47,004 nt of DNA from an uncultured Bacteroidales bacterium (GCA_902799985.1 CADCCR010000001.1:1-47004); one strand, 5' to 3'. Counted from the first letter of the stretch, positions 16,350 to 24,337 are shown. The notes: generated from the letters alone by a model not told the origin. Numbers and translations are program-made.

Positions 16350-16357
16350 CAAAGGTA
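16350..16357 (-). promoter_or_regulatory. Promoter -7 element for the Gly/Ser-rich protein
   Basis: TACCTTTG on the minus strand, about 50 bp before the start at 16298, fits TAnnTTTG. No clear TTTG was found at the expected upstream distance. Confidence 0.55.
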
Positions 16358-16419
16358 CGACGGAATCGATACATGCGGAAAGGATTTCTCCTAAACGGAA
16401 GAGGAAAAACCCTATACCA

Positions 16420-16503
16420 ATTTATAATTCATAATTTATAATTCACAGTTATTTCATTGCGAAATCGGGGCGTAGCCTAATTATGAATTATGAATTATGA
16501 ATT
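16420..16503. repeat. AT-rich hairpin with GGGCGTAGCC loop (copy 1)
   Basis: Arms of repeated AATTCATAATT / AATTATGAATT words (16420-16445 and 16480-16503) enclose GGGCGTAGCC at 16468-16477. The same loop word occurs in otherwise different hairpins at 29586-29595 (reverse) and 46021-46030. It lies just behind nspC. Confidence 0.75.
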
Positions 16504-16507
16504 GCCA

Positions 16508-17656
16508 TTAGTCCATCCGGTCGCGGTAGTCTTCGTAGCTGTAGCGTCGGAGGGTCTGGCGGGTGCCGTCGGGGTGCTCGAGGACGATGGAGGGGTGCAT
16601 GATGCCGTTGAACATGGTGGTCTTCACGGTGGTGTAGTGTATCATGTCCTCGAAGATGATTTCCTGTCCCACTTCAAGAGGTTTGGGAAAACGCCAGCTG
16701 CCCATGTAGTCGCCGCTCAGACAGCTATTGCCGCCCAGACGATAGATGTTCTGCCGGAGGGCATCGGGCTGGGAGGCTGCGTCGAAGGGAAGACTCTCGG
16801 CTCCGCGCACTTCGGGCTGGTAGGGCATCTCCAGGCAGTCGGGCATGTGGCAGGTGAAGGAGACGTTGAGGATGGCGGTCTGTATGCCATGATTCTCGAC
16901 GATGTCGACCACCTGAGCCACCAGCGGACCTGTCTGCCAGGCAAAGGCGCTGCCGGGCTCGAGGATGATGTGCAGGTAGGGATGGCGCTGGCGAAGGCTC
17001 TTTAATATATATATAAGGTGTTCCACGTCGTAGTCCTTGCGCGTCATCAAGTGTCCGCCGCCAAGATTGAGCCACTTGATTTGTGGGAACCAGCGGCCGA
17101 ACTTCTGCTCCAGATGCTCGAGCGTGTGCTCCAGGGCCGAGGCGGGACTCTCGCAATGGCAATGGCAATGGAAGCCCTCGATGCCTTGGGGGAGCTGCTC
17201 GGGAAGCTGCTCGGCCAGCACGCCGAAGCGACTGCCGGGTGCACAGGGATTGTAGAGCTCGGTCTCTATCTCGCTGTACTCGGGGTTGACGCGAAGGCCG
17301 TAGGAGACGGGATGCTCGTGGAAGCGCTGGCAGACGGGGCGCAACCGCTCGTACTGCGAGAGGGAGTTGAAGGTGAGGTGGCCGCTGCAATGCAGTAGCT
17401 CGGGCATCTCGTCCTCCTCGTAGGCAGGGCTGTAGGTATGGGCCAGCGAACCGAACTCTTCGAGGGCAAGGCGTGCCTCGCAGAGACTGCTGGCCGTGGT
17501 GTGACGTATATACTGGCGGAAGATGTGGAAGGTGCGCCAAAGGGCAAAGGCCTTGAAGGCGAGGATGATTTCCACATCGGCTGCTTCAGCCACATGCTTG
17601 ATAAGCTCCAGGTTGCGGCGAAGCAGAGATTCTTGAACAAGATAATACGGACGCAC
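16508..17656 (-). CDS. nspC: Carboxynorspermidine decarboxylase
   Basis: 382 residues, alanine racemase-like PLP-binding barrel. Visible family features are the PLP lysine in EIILAFKAFALW, HTTASSLCEARLA, SRFGVL, the glycine loop LNLGGGHLMTRKDYD and the C-terminal catalytic cysteine region around GNSCLSGDYMG. NspC removes CO2 from carboxynorspermidine or carboxyspermidine in the alternative polyamine pathway used by many Bacteroidetes for (nor)spermidine; the partner dehydrogenase is not in the window. It lies downstream of the PCMD gene on the same strand, across a repeat-filled gap, so the link to its neighbours is probably not functional. Confidence 0.92.
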   Translation of the reverse strand: MRPYYLVQESLLRRNLELIKHVAEAADVEIILAFKAFALWRTFHIFRQYIRHTTASSLCEARLALEEFGSLAHTYSPAYEEDEMPELLHCSGHLTFNSLSQYERLRPVCQRFHEHPVSYGLRVNPEYSEIETELYNPCAPGSRFGVLAEQLPEQLPQGIEGFHCHCHCESPASALEHTLEHLEQKFGRWFPQIKWLNLGGGHLMTRKDYDVEHLIYILKSLRQRHPYLHIILEPGSAFAWQTGPLVAQVVDIVENHGIQTAILNVSFTCHMPDCLEMPYQPEVRGAESLPFDAASQPDALRQNIYRLGGNSCLSGDYMGSWRFPKPLEVGQEIIFEDMIHYTTVKTTMFNGIMHPSIVLEHPDGTRQTLRRYSYEDYRDRMD

Positions 17657-17701
17657 GGTGAAAGTTGAAAAGTTAAAAGGTTAAAAGGTTGATAATCTCC
17701 G

Positions 17702-17764
17702 TTCCCCCCTCCTTTGGAGGGGACGGGGGAGGCTTTTCCTTCGGAGGGGACGGGGGAGGCTGTT
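17702..17764. repeat. Tandem palindromic repeats (intergenic)
   Basis: Two G-rich units in tandem: CCCCCCTCCTTTGGAGGGG with a GGGGGAGGCT tail, then CCTTCGGAGGGGACGGGG. Just before them (17660-17695) is a second short family built on GTTAAAAGG, also seen near 19365-19420 and 43218-43245. Confidence 0.8.
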
Positions 17765-17771
17765 CCTTTTC

Positions 17772-18740
17772 TTAATACTCCAGCTTTATGTTATCGAGCC
17801 AAAGGGTGTTTCCTACCGTTCCGGTATAGTCGCTGCCATGGCTGCTGTCGAACTTCAGGATGATGTGGGTGGGCACTTCGTCGGGTTTTGCCCATCCCTC
17901 TTCCTGCACGGGAACTATCTTCCCCTTGCTGTTCTTGGCGCAGAAGGCTTTGGTGCCGGTCTGCAGGCCCATCCAGTCCTGGTAGAAGCTCTCTTTGGTG
18001 ATGTCGCCATAGTGTATGGCGAAGGTCTGTCCTTCCTTCCACTCTGTCATGTTCTGCGAGAACCGCTGATGCATGGAGCCGACACGAAGGGCATGGATGT
18101 TGCCGTCGGCATCTTCCCACCGCTTCTGCAACATGCAGACACACTGGGCCATGTCCCTGCCACTCACTTCCTGCCTTCGGCTCAGGCCCGTCTCGCGAAT
18201 GCGCTTTGTGCCGGGCGAGTAGAATTTATAGTCGAACTTCACGGCCTTTGGTCGACGGCCGAAAGGGATGCCCATGTCCATCTTCATCAGCGGATTGGCT
18301 GTGTCGGTGATGGGTTCCAGGAGTGTTCCCAGGAAGATGCAGCCGGTAGCAAGGGCGCTGATGTTGATGATGCCCATGGCTTTGCAAGTGGAGACATGCG
18401 TCATGAGCTTGGCACAACGTCCGTTGCCATGCGCTTCGGGGAAGACGCTCACGTTGGTCTTGACCACACCATACACCTTGGCATAGACATTGCTGCATGC
18501 CCAAGGCGACCCGCCCTGATTGGTATAGGCGCGAGCTCCGTCGAATGTTCCGGTGGGCCCCACCTCGAAGAGCTTCTGCGTCTTGCCGCCTACGATGGCA
18601 CTTTCCTTGATGCTACGCGTAATCCACGACTCGAAGTCGCCGAACTTGACCAACTCTTCTTCTGCCCGAACCTCGGCAGAAAACAGGCAGCAGAGCATCG
18701 CCAAGAGCACTGCCACACATCTTTTATCTTTCAACATCAT
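17772..18740 (-). CDS. Secreted PCMD-domain-like protein
   Basis: 322 residues with a signal peptide (residues 1-26, ending SAEVRA). The rest reads like the putative carbohydrate metabolism domain (PCMD) of Bacteroidetes: an opening DFESW, a central IFLGTLLEPITDTANPL, GIPFGRRPKAVKFDYKFY, and a jelly-roll-like end GTVGNTLWLDNIKLEY. PCMD proteins are periplasmic or surface proteins tied to glycan use, with no defined enzyme activity. No SusC/D pair is nearby, so the substrate is unknown. The stop is bordered by palindromic repeats. Confidence 0.65.
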   Translation of the reverse strand: MMLKDKRCVAVLLAMLCCLFSAEVRAEEELVKFGDFESWITRSIKESAIVGGKTQKLFEVGPTGTFDGARAYTNQGGSPWACSNVYAKVYGVVKTNVSVFPEAHGNGRCAKLMTHVSTCKAMGIINISALATGCIFLGTLLEPITDTANPLMKMDMGIPFGRRPKAVKFDYKFYSPGTKRIRETGLSRRQEVSGRDMAQCVCMLQKRWEDADGNIHALRVGSMHQRFSQNMTEWKEGQTFAIHYGDITKESFYQDWMGLQTGTKAFCAKNSKGKIVPVQEEGWAKPDEVPTHIILKFDSSHGSDYTGTVGNTLWLDNIKLEY

Positions 18741-18779
18741 ACGAAAACTTGCTTTTTGCCGTGCAAAGTTACATGCTTT

Positions 18780-19364
18780 TTACGACTTGACAAACTTTTT
18801 GAGGCCTTTTTTCTTGATTTCCCGCCAAACAGCCGGACACAATCCTTCGCCGTTATAATCGGGGCAGGAAAGGCGCCGGCGTATCTCGGTGCTGCTGATG
18901 TCGTAGAGAGGCGTATCGGCCACGGTGACGCTTTCCGGCACATCCCGAAGGACATAGCCTGGGCGCGGATAGATGATGATGCGGTAGGAAGCGAGGATGT
19001 CCTGGCTGCGATACCATCGGGGAAAGCGCTCCCAGTTGTCGGCTCCGATGACGAGGACAAACTCGCGGTCGGGATGTTCGCGACTCAAGGCTTCGAGCGT
19101 ATAGTACATATAGGAAGGCCGAGGCAGGAAGAACTCGCGGTCGCAGACCTCAACGCCCGGCACATCGGCTACGGCAAGGCGTGCCAAATGCAAGCGCACC
19201 TCGTCGTCCATGAGATGCTCGTCCACCTTGAATGGGTTCTGCGGCGACACCAACAGCCACACCTCATCGACAAGATGGCTCTCGGCAAGTGCCTGTGCCA
19301 AACGGACATGCCCCTCGTGAATGGGGTTGAAGCTGCCACCATAGATGCCGGTCCTTGTTTTCAT
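18780..19364 (-). CDS. nadD: Nicotinate-nucleotide adenylyltransferase
   Basis: 194 residues, the usual length. It carries the nucleotidyltransferase motif GGSFNPIHEGH (HxGH) at the N-terminus and ISSTEIR near the C-terminus, plus the family stretch VIGADNWERFPRW. It adenylates nicotinate mononucleotide to deamido-NAD in NAD synthesis. It lies downstream of yicC and gmk on the same strand, the order commonly seen in Bacteroidetes. The gap to gmk (19365-19411) holds a GTTAAAAGG-type repeat. Confidence 0.95.
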   Translation of the reverse strand: MKTRTGIYGGSFNPIHEGHVRLAQALAESHLVDEVWLLVSPQNPFKVDEHLMDDEVRLHLARLAVADVPGVEVCDREFFLPRPSYMYYTLEALSREHPDREFVLVIGADNWERFPRWYRSQDILASYRIIIYPRPGYVLRDVPESVTVADTPLYDISSTEIRRRLSCPDYNGEGLCPAVWREIKKKGLKKFVKS

Positions 19365-19411
19365 TAAAAAGTTAAAAGGTTAAAAAGTTGAAAGGTTGAA
19401 TCGTTAAAGGT

Positions 19412-20161
19412 TTAAAAGGGTGCTACAGCTTCAAGACTCCCCTCTCCTCGGAGAGGGGTCGGGGGTGAGGCTAGGAACTCCTCCAACATTGCCACGGCCT
19501 CGCGCTTGGCTGTCTCGAGGTCGTCATTGACGAGAATGCGGTCGAACTGCGGAGCAAACGACATCTCGTATTCCGCTTTTGCCAGTCGGCTTTCTATCTG
19601 CTTCATGTCGTCCGTGGCGCGTAGAATCAGGCGTTTTCGCAGAGCCTCGATTGATGGCGGCTGGATGAAGATGCTCAGAGCCTTGTCGCCATAGTGTTTC
19701 TTGATGTTGATGCCGCCCTTGACGTCCACGTCAAACACAACATTCAGGCCTGCAGCCAGTTTCTCCTCGACCTGACTTTTGAGTGTGCCGTAGAAGCGAC
19801 CTTCGTAGACTTCCTCATATTCCAGGAAGTCATCCGCCTTAATGTGGTTGCGGAACTCCTCTTCCGAGAGGAAGTAATACTCCACGCCATTCTGCTCCTC
19901 GCCCCGCGGCGGCCTGCTCGTAGCGCTCACGCTAAAGGCCAGTCGGAACTCCGGATGCTCCTTCATCAAGAAGTTCACGATGGTGCTCTTCCCACTCCCC
20001 GAAGGAGCGGATACGATAAGAAGTTTTCCAGCCTCCCCCGTCCCCTCCAAAGGAGGGGGGAACGGCGAGGAATGAAGATCTTTATCTTTACCAGCCTCCA
20101 CCCGGCCCTCCGAAGGAGGGGGGAACGGCGAGGAATGAAGCTCTTTGTCTATTGTTTCCAT
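19412..20161 (-). CDS. gmk: Guanylate kinase with repeat-derived N- and C-terminal extensions
   Basis: The kinase core begins at GKLLIVSAPSGSGKST (P-loop) and includes SATSRPPRGEEQNGVEYYF and the lid/core residues expected for GMP kinase. It is essential for GDP/dGDP supply. The frame is open upstream through the second half of a DUF559 gene; no start remains directly before the P-loop. I take the ATG at 20161; a TTG at 20317 is the other option. Residues 8-49 are two tandem 21-residue units (HSSPFPPPSEGRVEAGK type) encoded by palindromic repeats, and the last about 20 residues (SPPTPLRGEGSLEAVAPF) are also repeat-derived. The stop lies in a GTTTAAAAGG repeat. Confidence 0.85.
   Translation of the reverse strand: METIDKELHSSPFPPPSEGRVEAGKDKDLHSSPFPPPLEGTGEAGKLLIVSAPSGSGKSTIVNFLMKEHPEFRLAFSVSATSRPPRGEEQNGVEYYFLSEEEFRNHIKADDFLEYEEVYEGRFYGTLKSQVEEKLAAGLNVVFDVDVKGGINIKKHYGDKALSIFIQPPSIEALRKRLILRATDDMKQIESRLAKAEYEMSFAPQFDRILVNDDLETAKREAVAMLEEFLASPPTPLRGEGSLEAVAPF
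20028..20153. repeat. Tandem 63-bp duplication of a palindromic repeat in the DUF559/gmk linker
   Basis: Units 20028-20090 and 20091-20153, each starting CCAGCCTCC and containing a (G)CCCTCC(A/G)AAGGAGGGGGG palindrome. The 63-bp length keeps the frame, giving two 21-residue copies in the protein. Confidence 0.85.
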
Positions 20162-20503
20162 GACTTTATCAAATGCTCCTATTATTTCTTCGTTTCTGAA
20201 TCGTATTACTCGATAACCCAACTGTCTCAAGTCCTCGGTTCTTTGCTCATCCTTTACAATTTGTGAGGTCCTGCCGTGATACCCTCCATCTATTTCGACA
20301 ATGAGTTTCTTCGACAATCACACAAAATCTGCAATGTAGTCTCCTATGATATGCTGTCTTCTGAACCTTACTCCACATTGAGAAGCGCGGATGGCGTTCC
20401 ACAATATGCTTTCTGCTTCTGTCTGATTCTTTCGGTTTTCCTGTGAGAACCGGTGCAACAAATCATATGCCGTACAATTTGCCGTCTCGTAGCCACGTTT
20501 CAT
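20162..20503 (-). pseudogene. DUF559 (Vsr-like endonuclease) gene split by a TGA
   Basis: The first frame (20503-20318) reads MKRGYETANCTAYDLLHRFSQ and on to RFRRQHIIGDYIADFV, then TGA at 20318-20320. The same frame continues LSKKLIVEIDGGYHG...YRVIRFRNEEII, the rest of a DUF559 domain. The PD-(D/E)xK-type residues (Asp in GDYIADF, Glu-x-Asp in VEIDGG) lie on either side of the stop. Homologs usually have Cys or another residue there, so a single TGT/TGC-to-TGA change is the simplest explanation. The gene sits between palindromic repeats (20550-20580 and 20028-20153) at the yicC/gmk junction and runs in frame into gmk. Confidence 0.75.
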
Positions 20504-20549
20504 CTACTTTTCCGCTTCTCTTTTCCAGTCCCAAAATGTAACTTCCACT

Positions 20550-20580
20550 CCCCCCTCCTTTGGAGGGGTCGGGGGAGGCT
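20550..20580. repeat. Palindromic repeat between yicC and DUF559
   Basis: CCCCCCTCCTTTGGAGGGG followed by TCGGGGGAGGCT, abutting the yicC stop codon at 20582. It is the upstream border of the DUF559 segment. Confidence 0.85.
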
Positions 20581-20581
20581 T

Positions 20582-21460
20582 TTACATTACATTCAGCACT
20601 TGTTCCTTTATCTGCTCCAGCTCGTCCTTCATCTTGACCACGATGTTCTGCATCTCGGCCAGATTGCTCTTGCTGCCGGTGGTGTTTATCTCGCGACCCA
20701 TCTCCTGAGCGATGAAGCCCAGCTTCTTGCCTTGCCCGTGACCCTCTTGCATCGTCTTTCGGAAGTACTGGAGATGATTGGCGAGGCGTTGCTTCTCCTC
20801 GCTGATGTCGAGCTTTTCGATGTAGTATATCATCTCCTGCTCCAGGCGGTTCTTGTCGTACTGCACATCGGGGATGGCTGCAAGCCCTTCCATGATGCGC
20901 TGCCGTATCTTCTCCACGCGCTGCTTCTCATAGGGCTCGATGCTTGAGAGCAAAGCGGCGATGTTGTCCAGCTTCTCCTCGAACTTCTTCTGCAGAGCCT
21001 CGCCTTCCTGTTTGCGGAATGCCACGAGCTGACCGACAGCCTGCTGCACCACCTCGCGAGCCACTTGCCACTCCTCTTCCGTGAGTTCCTGCTGCACCTC
21101 GCCGCGCGAGAGCACATCGGGCATGCGGACCAATGTGTGCCAATAGTCGTCGGGCTCGGGGATGCCGTACTTCTTCGAGATGTCGAGCATCTGACGATAG
21201 TAGGCAGCCACCAGCTCGTCGTTGATGGGACAGGCACCTGCCTGGTCCTGCTGCTCCGTCCAAAGGTTGAACTCCACTTTGCCGCGCTCCAAAGCTTGCG
21301 TTATCATGGCTCGCACCTCCATCTCCTTCTCGCGATAGACAGATGCCACGCGCGTGGAGAGATCGAGAGCCTTGCTGTTGAGCGACTTCACCTCTGCTAG
21401 AATCTTCTTTCCCTGGTATTCGGCCGAGGCCTTGCCGTATCCAGTCATCGATAGTATCAT
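20582..21460 (-). CDS. yicC: YicC/YloC family endoribonuclease
   Basis: 292 residues. N-terminal MILSMTGYGKA and the C-terminal block EINTTGSKSN with QNIVVKMKDELEQIKEQVLNV are diagnostic of YicC. Residues 150-260 form long helices (QRVEKIRQRI; NRLEQEMIYYIEKLDISEE). YicC is an RNase that helps turn over small RNAs and structured RNA. It has its own promoter and heads the yicC-gmk-nadD order; in related genomes gmk follows directly, whereas here a repeat and a DUF559 gene intervene. Confidence 0.93.
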   Translation of the reverse strand: MILSMTGYGKASAEYQGKKILAEVKSLNSKALDLSTRVASVYREKEMEVRAMITQALERGKVEFNLWTEQQDQAGACPINDELVAAYYRQMLDISKKYGIPEPDDYWHTLVRMPDVLSRGEVQQELTEEEWQVAREVVQQAVGQLVAFRKQEGEALQKKFEEKLDNIAALLSSIEPYEKQRVEKIRQRIMEGLAAIPDVQYDKNRLEQEMIYYIEKLDISEEKQRLANHLQYFRKTMQEGHGQGKKLGFIAQEMGREINTTGSKSNLAEMQNIVVKMKDELEQIKEQVLNVM

Positions 21461-21483
21461 ATATTCGTTTGGCTATTTGCGTG

Positions 21484-21515
21484 CAAAATTACAGAAAATA
21501 AACGAGACCGCCAAA
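21484..21515 (-). promoter_or_regulatory. Bacteroidetes-type promoter for yicC
   Basis: On the minus strand TTTG (21515-21512) and TAATTTTG (21491-21484) are 20 bp apart, about 25 bp before the start at 21460. Confidence 0.7.
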
Positions 21516-21594
21516 GAATTATCTGTTTTGAATTGTTCAGCTCTGCCAATTTTGATTTTCGTCTTCATTAATTTTGAATTTTGAATTTATTAAT

Positions 21595-21625
21595 TTTGAA
21601 TTTCCATTTACCTTTCGTACCTTTG
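21595..21625 (+). promoter_or_regulatory. Bacteroidetes-type promoter for the S11 peptidase
   Basis: TTTG (21595-21598) and TACCTTTG (21618-21625) are 19 bp apart. The -7 element ends only 4 bp before the ATG at 21630, so the transcript would be nearly leaderless unless translation starts at the Met codon at 21657. The upstream 60 bp hold ATTAATTTTGAATTT-type repeats. Confidence 0.65.
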
Positions 21626-21629
21626 CGGC

Positions 21630-22553
21630 ATGAAACGGACTAAAACATTATTGATAATGCTGTGGGCGATGCTGCTGCTCGCCTGCTTTGCCTGTGAACA
21701 CGGAGACACGCTCACCCACGAGGAGCTGCGATTGCAGAAGATTGCTTTGATGGACTCCGCTCTATCGGACTATGTGCAGCTCGATTCCATCGATGGCTAC
21801 GACCGCCTGGCTGGTCTCTCGGCCGAGGCATGGATGCTCATCGACGATTCCACCGGCTTCATCATCAGCCAGAAGAATGCCAACAGCAAGCGCTTCATCG
21901 CCTCCATCACGAAGATAATGACTTGTCTGCTGGCTTTGGAAAACGCAAACCCGTACGATACCGTCTGCATCACAGCCGACGACTGCGTTACCCGCGATTC
22001 GTGGATAAAGGCGGGCGACACTTATCTGCTCTGCGACCTTGTCCGCGAGATGATGCTCGTCAGCGACAACAACGCGGCCTATGCTTTGGCCAGACACATC
22101 GGGGGCGACACGCTGGCGTTCTATGCCATGATGAACGACAAGGCTCAGTATCTGGGTATGGACAGCACACACTTCGCCAACCCCAACGGGATGCCCGCCG
22201 ACAGCAACTACAGCTCGGCCAGCGACCTCGTCCGTCTGTCGAGATATTGCCTGAGCGACAGCGTCTTCAGCGAGATAGTCAGCACGGCGGAAGCTGATAT
22301 TCCTCTCCTCGACGGACGCCATCTTCCCTGCTACAACACCAATCTCCTGCTCGCCAGCTACGAGGGTTGCATCGGCATCAAGACCGGCTACACCCGCCAA
22401 GCCGCTGGTTGTCTGGCCTCAGCTGCCAGGCGCGACGGCACAACTCTCTGCCTTGTCCTGCTGGGCAGCCCGGGTCGCTCGGCACGCTTCCGCGAGTCGG
22501 CCATTCTCCTCGACTACGGCTTCAACGTCATGAAAGCCTTTGACCATCTGTAG
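21630..22553 (+). CDS. D-alanyl-D-alanine carboxypeptidase, S11 family lipoprotein
   Basis: 307 residues. The N-terminus is a lipoprotein-like signal (LLLACFAC, lipobox Cys at 19 or 22). All three penicillin-binding protein motifs are present: SITK (92-95, catalytic Ser and Lys), SDN (145-147) and KTG (251-253). The enzyme trims the terminal D-Ala of peptidoglycan stem peptides in the periplasm. The C-terminal beta-sandwich of longer DacA/DacF enzymes is absent, so it is the short form. Start choice is uncertain because the promoter is very close to the first ATG. Confidence 0.9.
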   Translation: MKRTKTLLIMLWAMLLLACFACEHGDTLTHEELRLQKIALMDSALSDYVQLDSIDGYDRLAGLSAEAWMLIDDSTGFIISQKNANSKRFIASITKIMTCLLALENANPYDTVCITADDCVTRDSWIKAGDTYLLCDLVREMMLVSDNNAAYALARHIGGDTLAFYAMMNDKAQYLGMDSTHFANPNGMPADSNYSSASDLVRLSRYCLSDSVFSEIVSTAEADIPLLDGRHLPCYNTNLLLASYEGCIGIKTGYTRQAAGCLASAARRDGTTLCLVLLGSPGRSARFRESAILLDYGFNVMKAFDHL

Positions 22554-22554
22554 G

Positions 22555-22606
22555 ATTTAGGATTAAAGATTAAGGATTAAAGATTAAAGATTAAGGATTA
22601 GGGATT
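22555..22606. repeat. GATTAAG-type tandem repeat
   Basis: About seven short direct repeats of GATTAAG/GATTAAA directly after the S11 peptidase stop. Low-complexity, with no coding sense. Confidence 0.8.
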
Positions 22607-22817
22607 GGTTGTATCGGGATTCTGACACTTCCTCCTTTTCTTCTGTTGTAGAGGAAGTAATTTCCCTTTATCTTCCGAACCTTTCAGGGAAGGATTCTGT
22701 CCTTTTCCACGAGTACTGGCATCAGGACAGGGGGCGTTTTGTCAGACCTAATGGAACACTTCGCGTACCTATTTACATTTTTGCGCGAAAAAGCACGGGA
22801 AATTGGCAATTATTTAG
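22607..22817. other. Intergenic stretch without recognisable gene
   Basis: This part of the 470-bp gap between the S11 peptidase and tsaB has only short frames without family resemblance. It contains an imperfect inverted element (GAGGAAGTAATTTCCC with GGGAAGGATTCTGTCC) that may be a decayed repeat. Confidence 0.5.
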
Positions 22818-22825
22818 TACCTTTG
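22818..22825 (+). promoter_or_regulatory. Promoter -7 element for the tsaB operon
   Basis: TACCTTTG followed by CAGCG fits the consensus. Between it and tsaB lies about 200 bp that includes palindromic repeats, giving a long leader. Confidence 0.55.
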
Positions 22826-22851
22826 CAGCGCGATAAAAGGAAGCCATGCCA

Positions 22852-22985
22852 TGTCCCCTCCCAGGGAAAAAGGAAAAGCCTCACCCCTAAGCAAGGCTCG
22901 ACGACAGTCAACTCCTCTCCGGAGAGAGGGAAGGACAGACGCGAAAAGTCTCTCCCCTCGGAGAGAGATTTGGAGAGAGGGCTGG
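22852..22985. repeat. Palindromic repeat cluster in the tsaB leader
   Basis: Several hairpins (CCCCTCCCAGGG; CCTCTCCGGAGAGAGG; CTCTCCCCTCGGAGAGAG) and the spacer word GGCTCGACGACAGTCAACT (22895-22913), which recurs in the repeats at 32036-32053 and 36868-36883. Confidence 0.75.
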
Positions 22986-23024
22986 TCTATACTGCTAATG
23001 AAAAAAGATTAAATCGTAAATATA

Positions 23025-23735
23025 GTGTCCTGTATACTACATATCGAGACGAGCACGAAGGTGTGTTCGGTAGCCCTGAGCGAGAACGGCAGCCTCATCT
23101 TCCACAAAGAGGATATGGAGGGGCCGAACCATGCGGTCGTCTGCGGCGTGTTCGTGGACGAAGCCCTGTCCTTTGCCAACTCCCATGCCATCCCCGTGGA
23201 TGCCGTGGCCGTAAGCGAAGGGCCTGGCAGCTACACAGGTCTGCGCATCGGCGTCTCGCTGGCAAAAGGCGTCTGCTACGGGCGCGACCTGCCGCTGCTT
23301 GCCGTGCCCACGCTCAAACTGCTTTGCGTCCCTGTCCTATTGAACGACTCACATTTTCCCCCTCCCTTGGAGGAGACGGGGGAGGCTTTGCTCGTGCCGA
23401 TGATAGACGCACGCAGAATGGAGGTGTATAGTGCCGTCTACGACCGAGCCCTGCGCGAGGTGCGCCCCGTGGGAGCCGACATTGTGGAGGCCGACACCTA
23501 TCTGCCCTATCTCGAGGAACACCCCGTCTACTTCTTCGGCGACGGAGCCGCAAAGTGCCGGAGCGTCATCCAGCACCCCAATGCCCACTTCATCGATGGC
23601 ATCCTGCCGCTGGCAAAGTGGATGTTCCCCTTGGCAGAACGCTCCCTGCACCTCGGCGAGAAGCAGGATGTAGCATACTTCGAACCCTTCTATCTGAAGG
23701 AGTTCGTCGCAATAAAGTCTAAAAACCTACTGTAA
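23025..23735 (+). CDS. tsaB: tRNA t6A threonylcarbamoyl transferase subunit TsaB, with repeat insertion
   Basis: 236 residues from a GTG at 23025 (SCILHIETSTKVCSVAL). The ASKHA-fold features of TsaB are present: SEGPGSYTGLRIGVSLAKG and MIDARRMEVYSAVYD. TsaB scaffolds TsaD for t6A37 modification of tRNA and is essential in most bacteria. At about residues 107-122 the sequence NDSHFPPPLEETGEA is encoded by a palindromic repeat, sitting right before the LLVPMIDARR strand where relatives continue directly. The stop overlaps the next start (TAATG), so the gene heads the operon with DUF4290 and murA. Confidence 0.9.
   Translation: MSCILHIETSTKVCSVALSENGSLIFHKEDMEGPNHAVVCGVFVDEALSFANSHAIPVDAVAVSEGPGSYTGLRIGVSLAKGVCYGRDLPLLAVPTLKLLCVPVLLNDSHFPPPLEETGEALLVPMIDARRMEVYSAVYDRALREVRPVGADIVEADTYLPYLEEHPVYFFGDGAAKCRSVIQHPNAHFIDGILPLAKWMFPLAERSLHLGEKQDVAYFEPFYLKEFVAIKSKNLL
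23355..23388. repeat. Palindromic repeat inside tsaB
   Basis: CCCCCTCCCTTGGAGGAG with a GGGGGAGGCT tail, translated in frame as FPPPLEETGEA. Confidence 0.85.
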
Positions 23736-24331
23736 TGCAATACAATACACAAAGAGAACAACTCGTGATGCCGGAATACGGCCGAGGCGTGCAGATGATG
23801 GTCGACATGGCCGTCGGAATAGAGGACCGCGAAGAGCGACAGCGTTGTGCCGCCACGATAGTCAAGATCATGTCGAACCTGCTGCCCTCGTCGGCCAGCA
23901 AGAGCGACGACGAACACCGCCTCTGGAACCACCTGGCACGCATCTCCCACTACAAGCTCGACGTCGACTATCCCGTCGACATACTGCCGCAGGAAGAGGT
24001 GCAGGCACATCCTGACCCGCTGCCCTACCCCATGAAGCCCATCCGCCGACGCCACTACGGTTACCTCGTGGAACAGGCCTTGGAATATGCACAGACTCTG
24101 GAGGACGAGGAGCAACGGCAGTTCATCACCGAATGTGTGGCCAATCAGATGAAGCAAGACCTCTTCATCTGGAACCGCGACTCGATGGACGAATCCCTCG
24201 TGGCGCAGGACATCGAGCACTACTCCCACGGGAAACTCCGTCTGGACCAGGAAAACTTCATCTTCGACCCCGTGGAAGAGTCGCCCCTCCAGCACAGCGA
24301 CAGTCAGAGGAAACGCAAACGGAAGAAGTAA
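23735..24331 (+). CDS. DUF4290 family protein
   Basis: 198 residues. The N-terminus (QYNTQREQLVMPEYGRGVQ) and KIMSNLLP match DUF4290, a Bacteroidetes-specific family that regularly lies directly upstream of murA, as here. It is predicted to be soluble, helical and cytoplasmic, with a very basic end (QRKRKRKK). Function is unknown; the constant position between tsaB and murA suggests a link to cell-wall precursor synthesis or translation, by context only. The start overlaps the tsaB stop, and murA follows after 6 bp. Confidence 0.9.
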   Translation: MQYNTQREQLVMPEYGRGVQMMVDMAVGIEDREERQRCAATIVKIMSNLLPSSASKSDDEHRLWNHLARISHYKLDVDYPVDILPQEEVQAHPDPLPYPMKPIRRRHYGYLVEQALEYAQTLEDEEQRQFITECVANQMKQDLFIWNRDSMDESLVAQDIEHYSHGKLRLDQENFIFDPVEESPLQHSDSQRKRKRKK

Positions 24332-24337
24332 GCAAGC

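Noticed and set aside
20318-20320. Selenocysteine or reassigned UGA codon in DUF559
   Set aside because: No SECIS-like structure was recognised and other genes in the window end normally with TGA, so a nonsense mutation is simpler.
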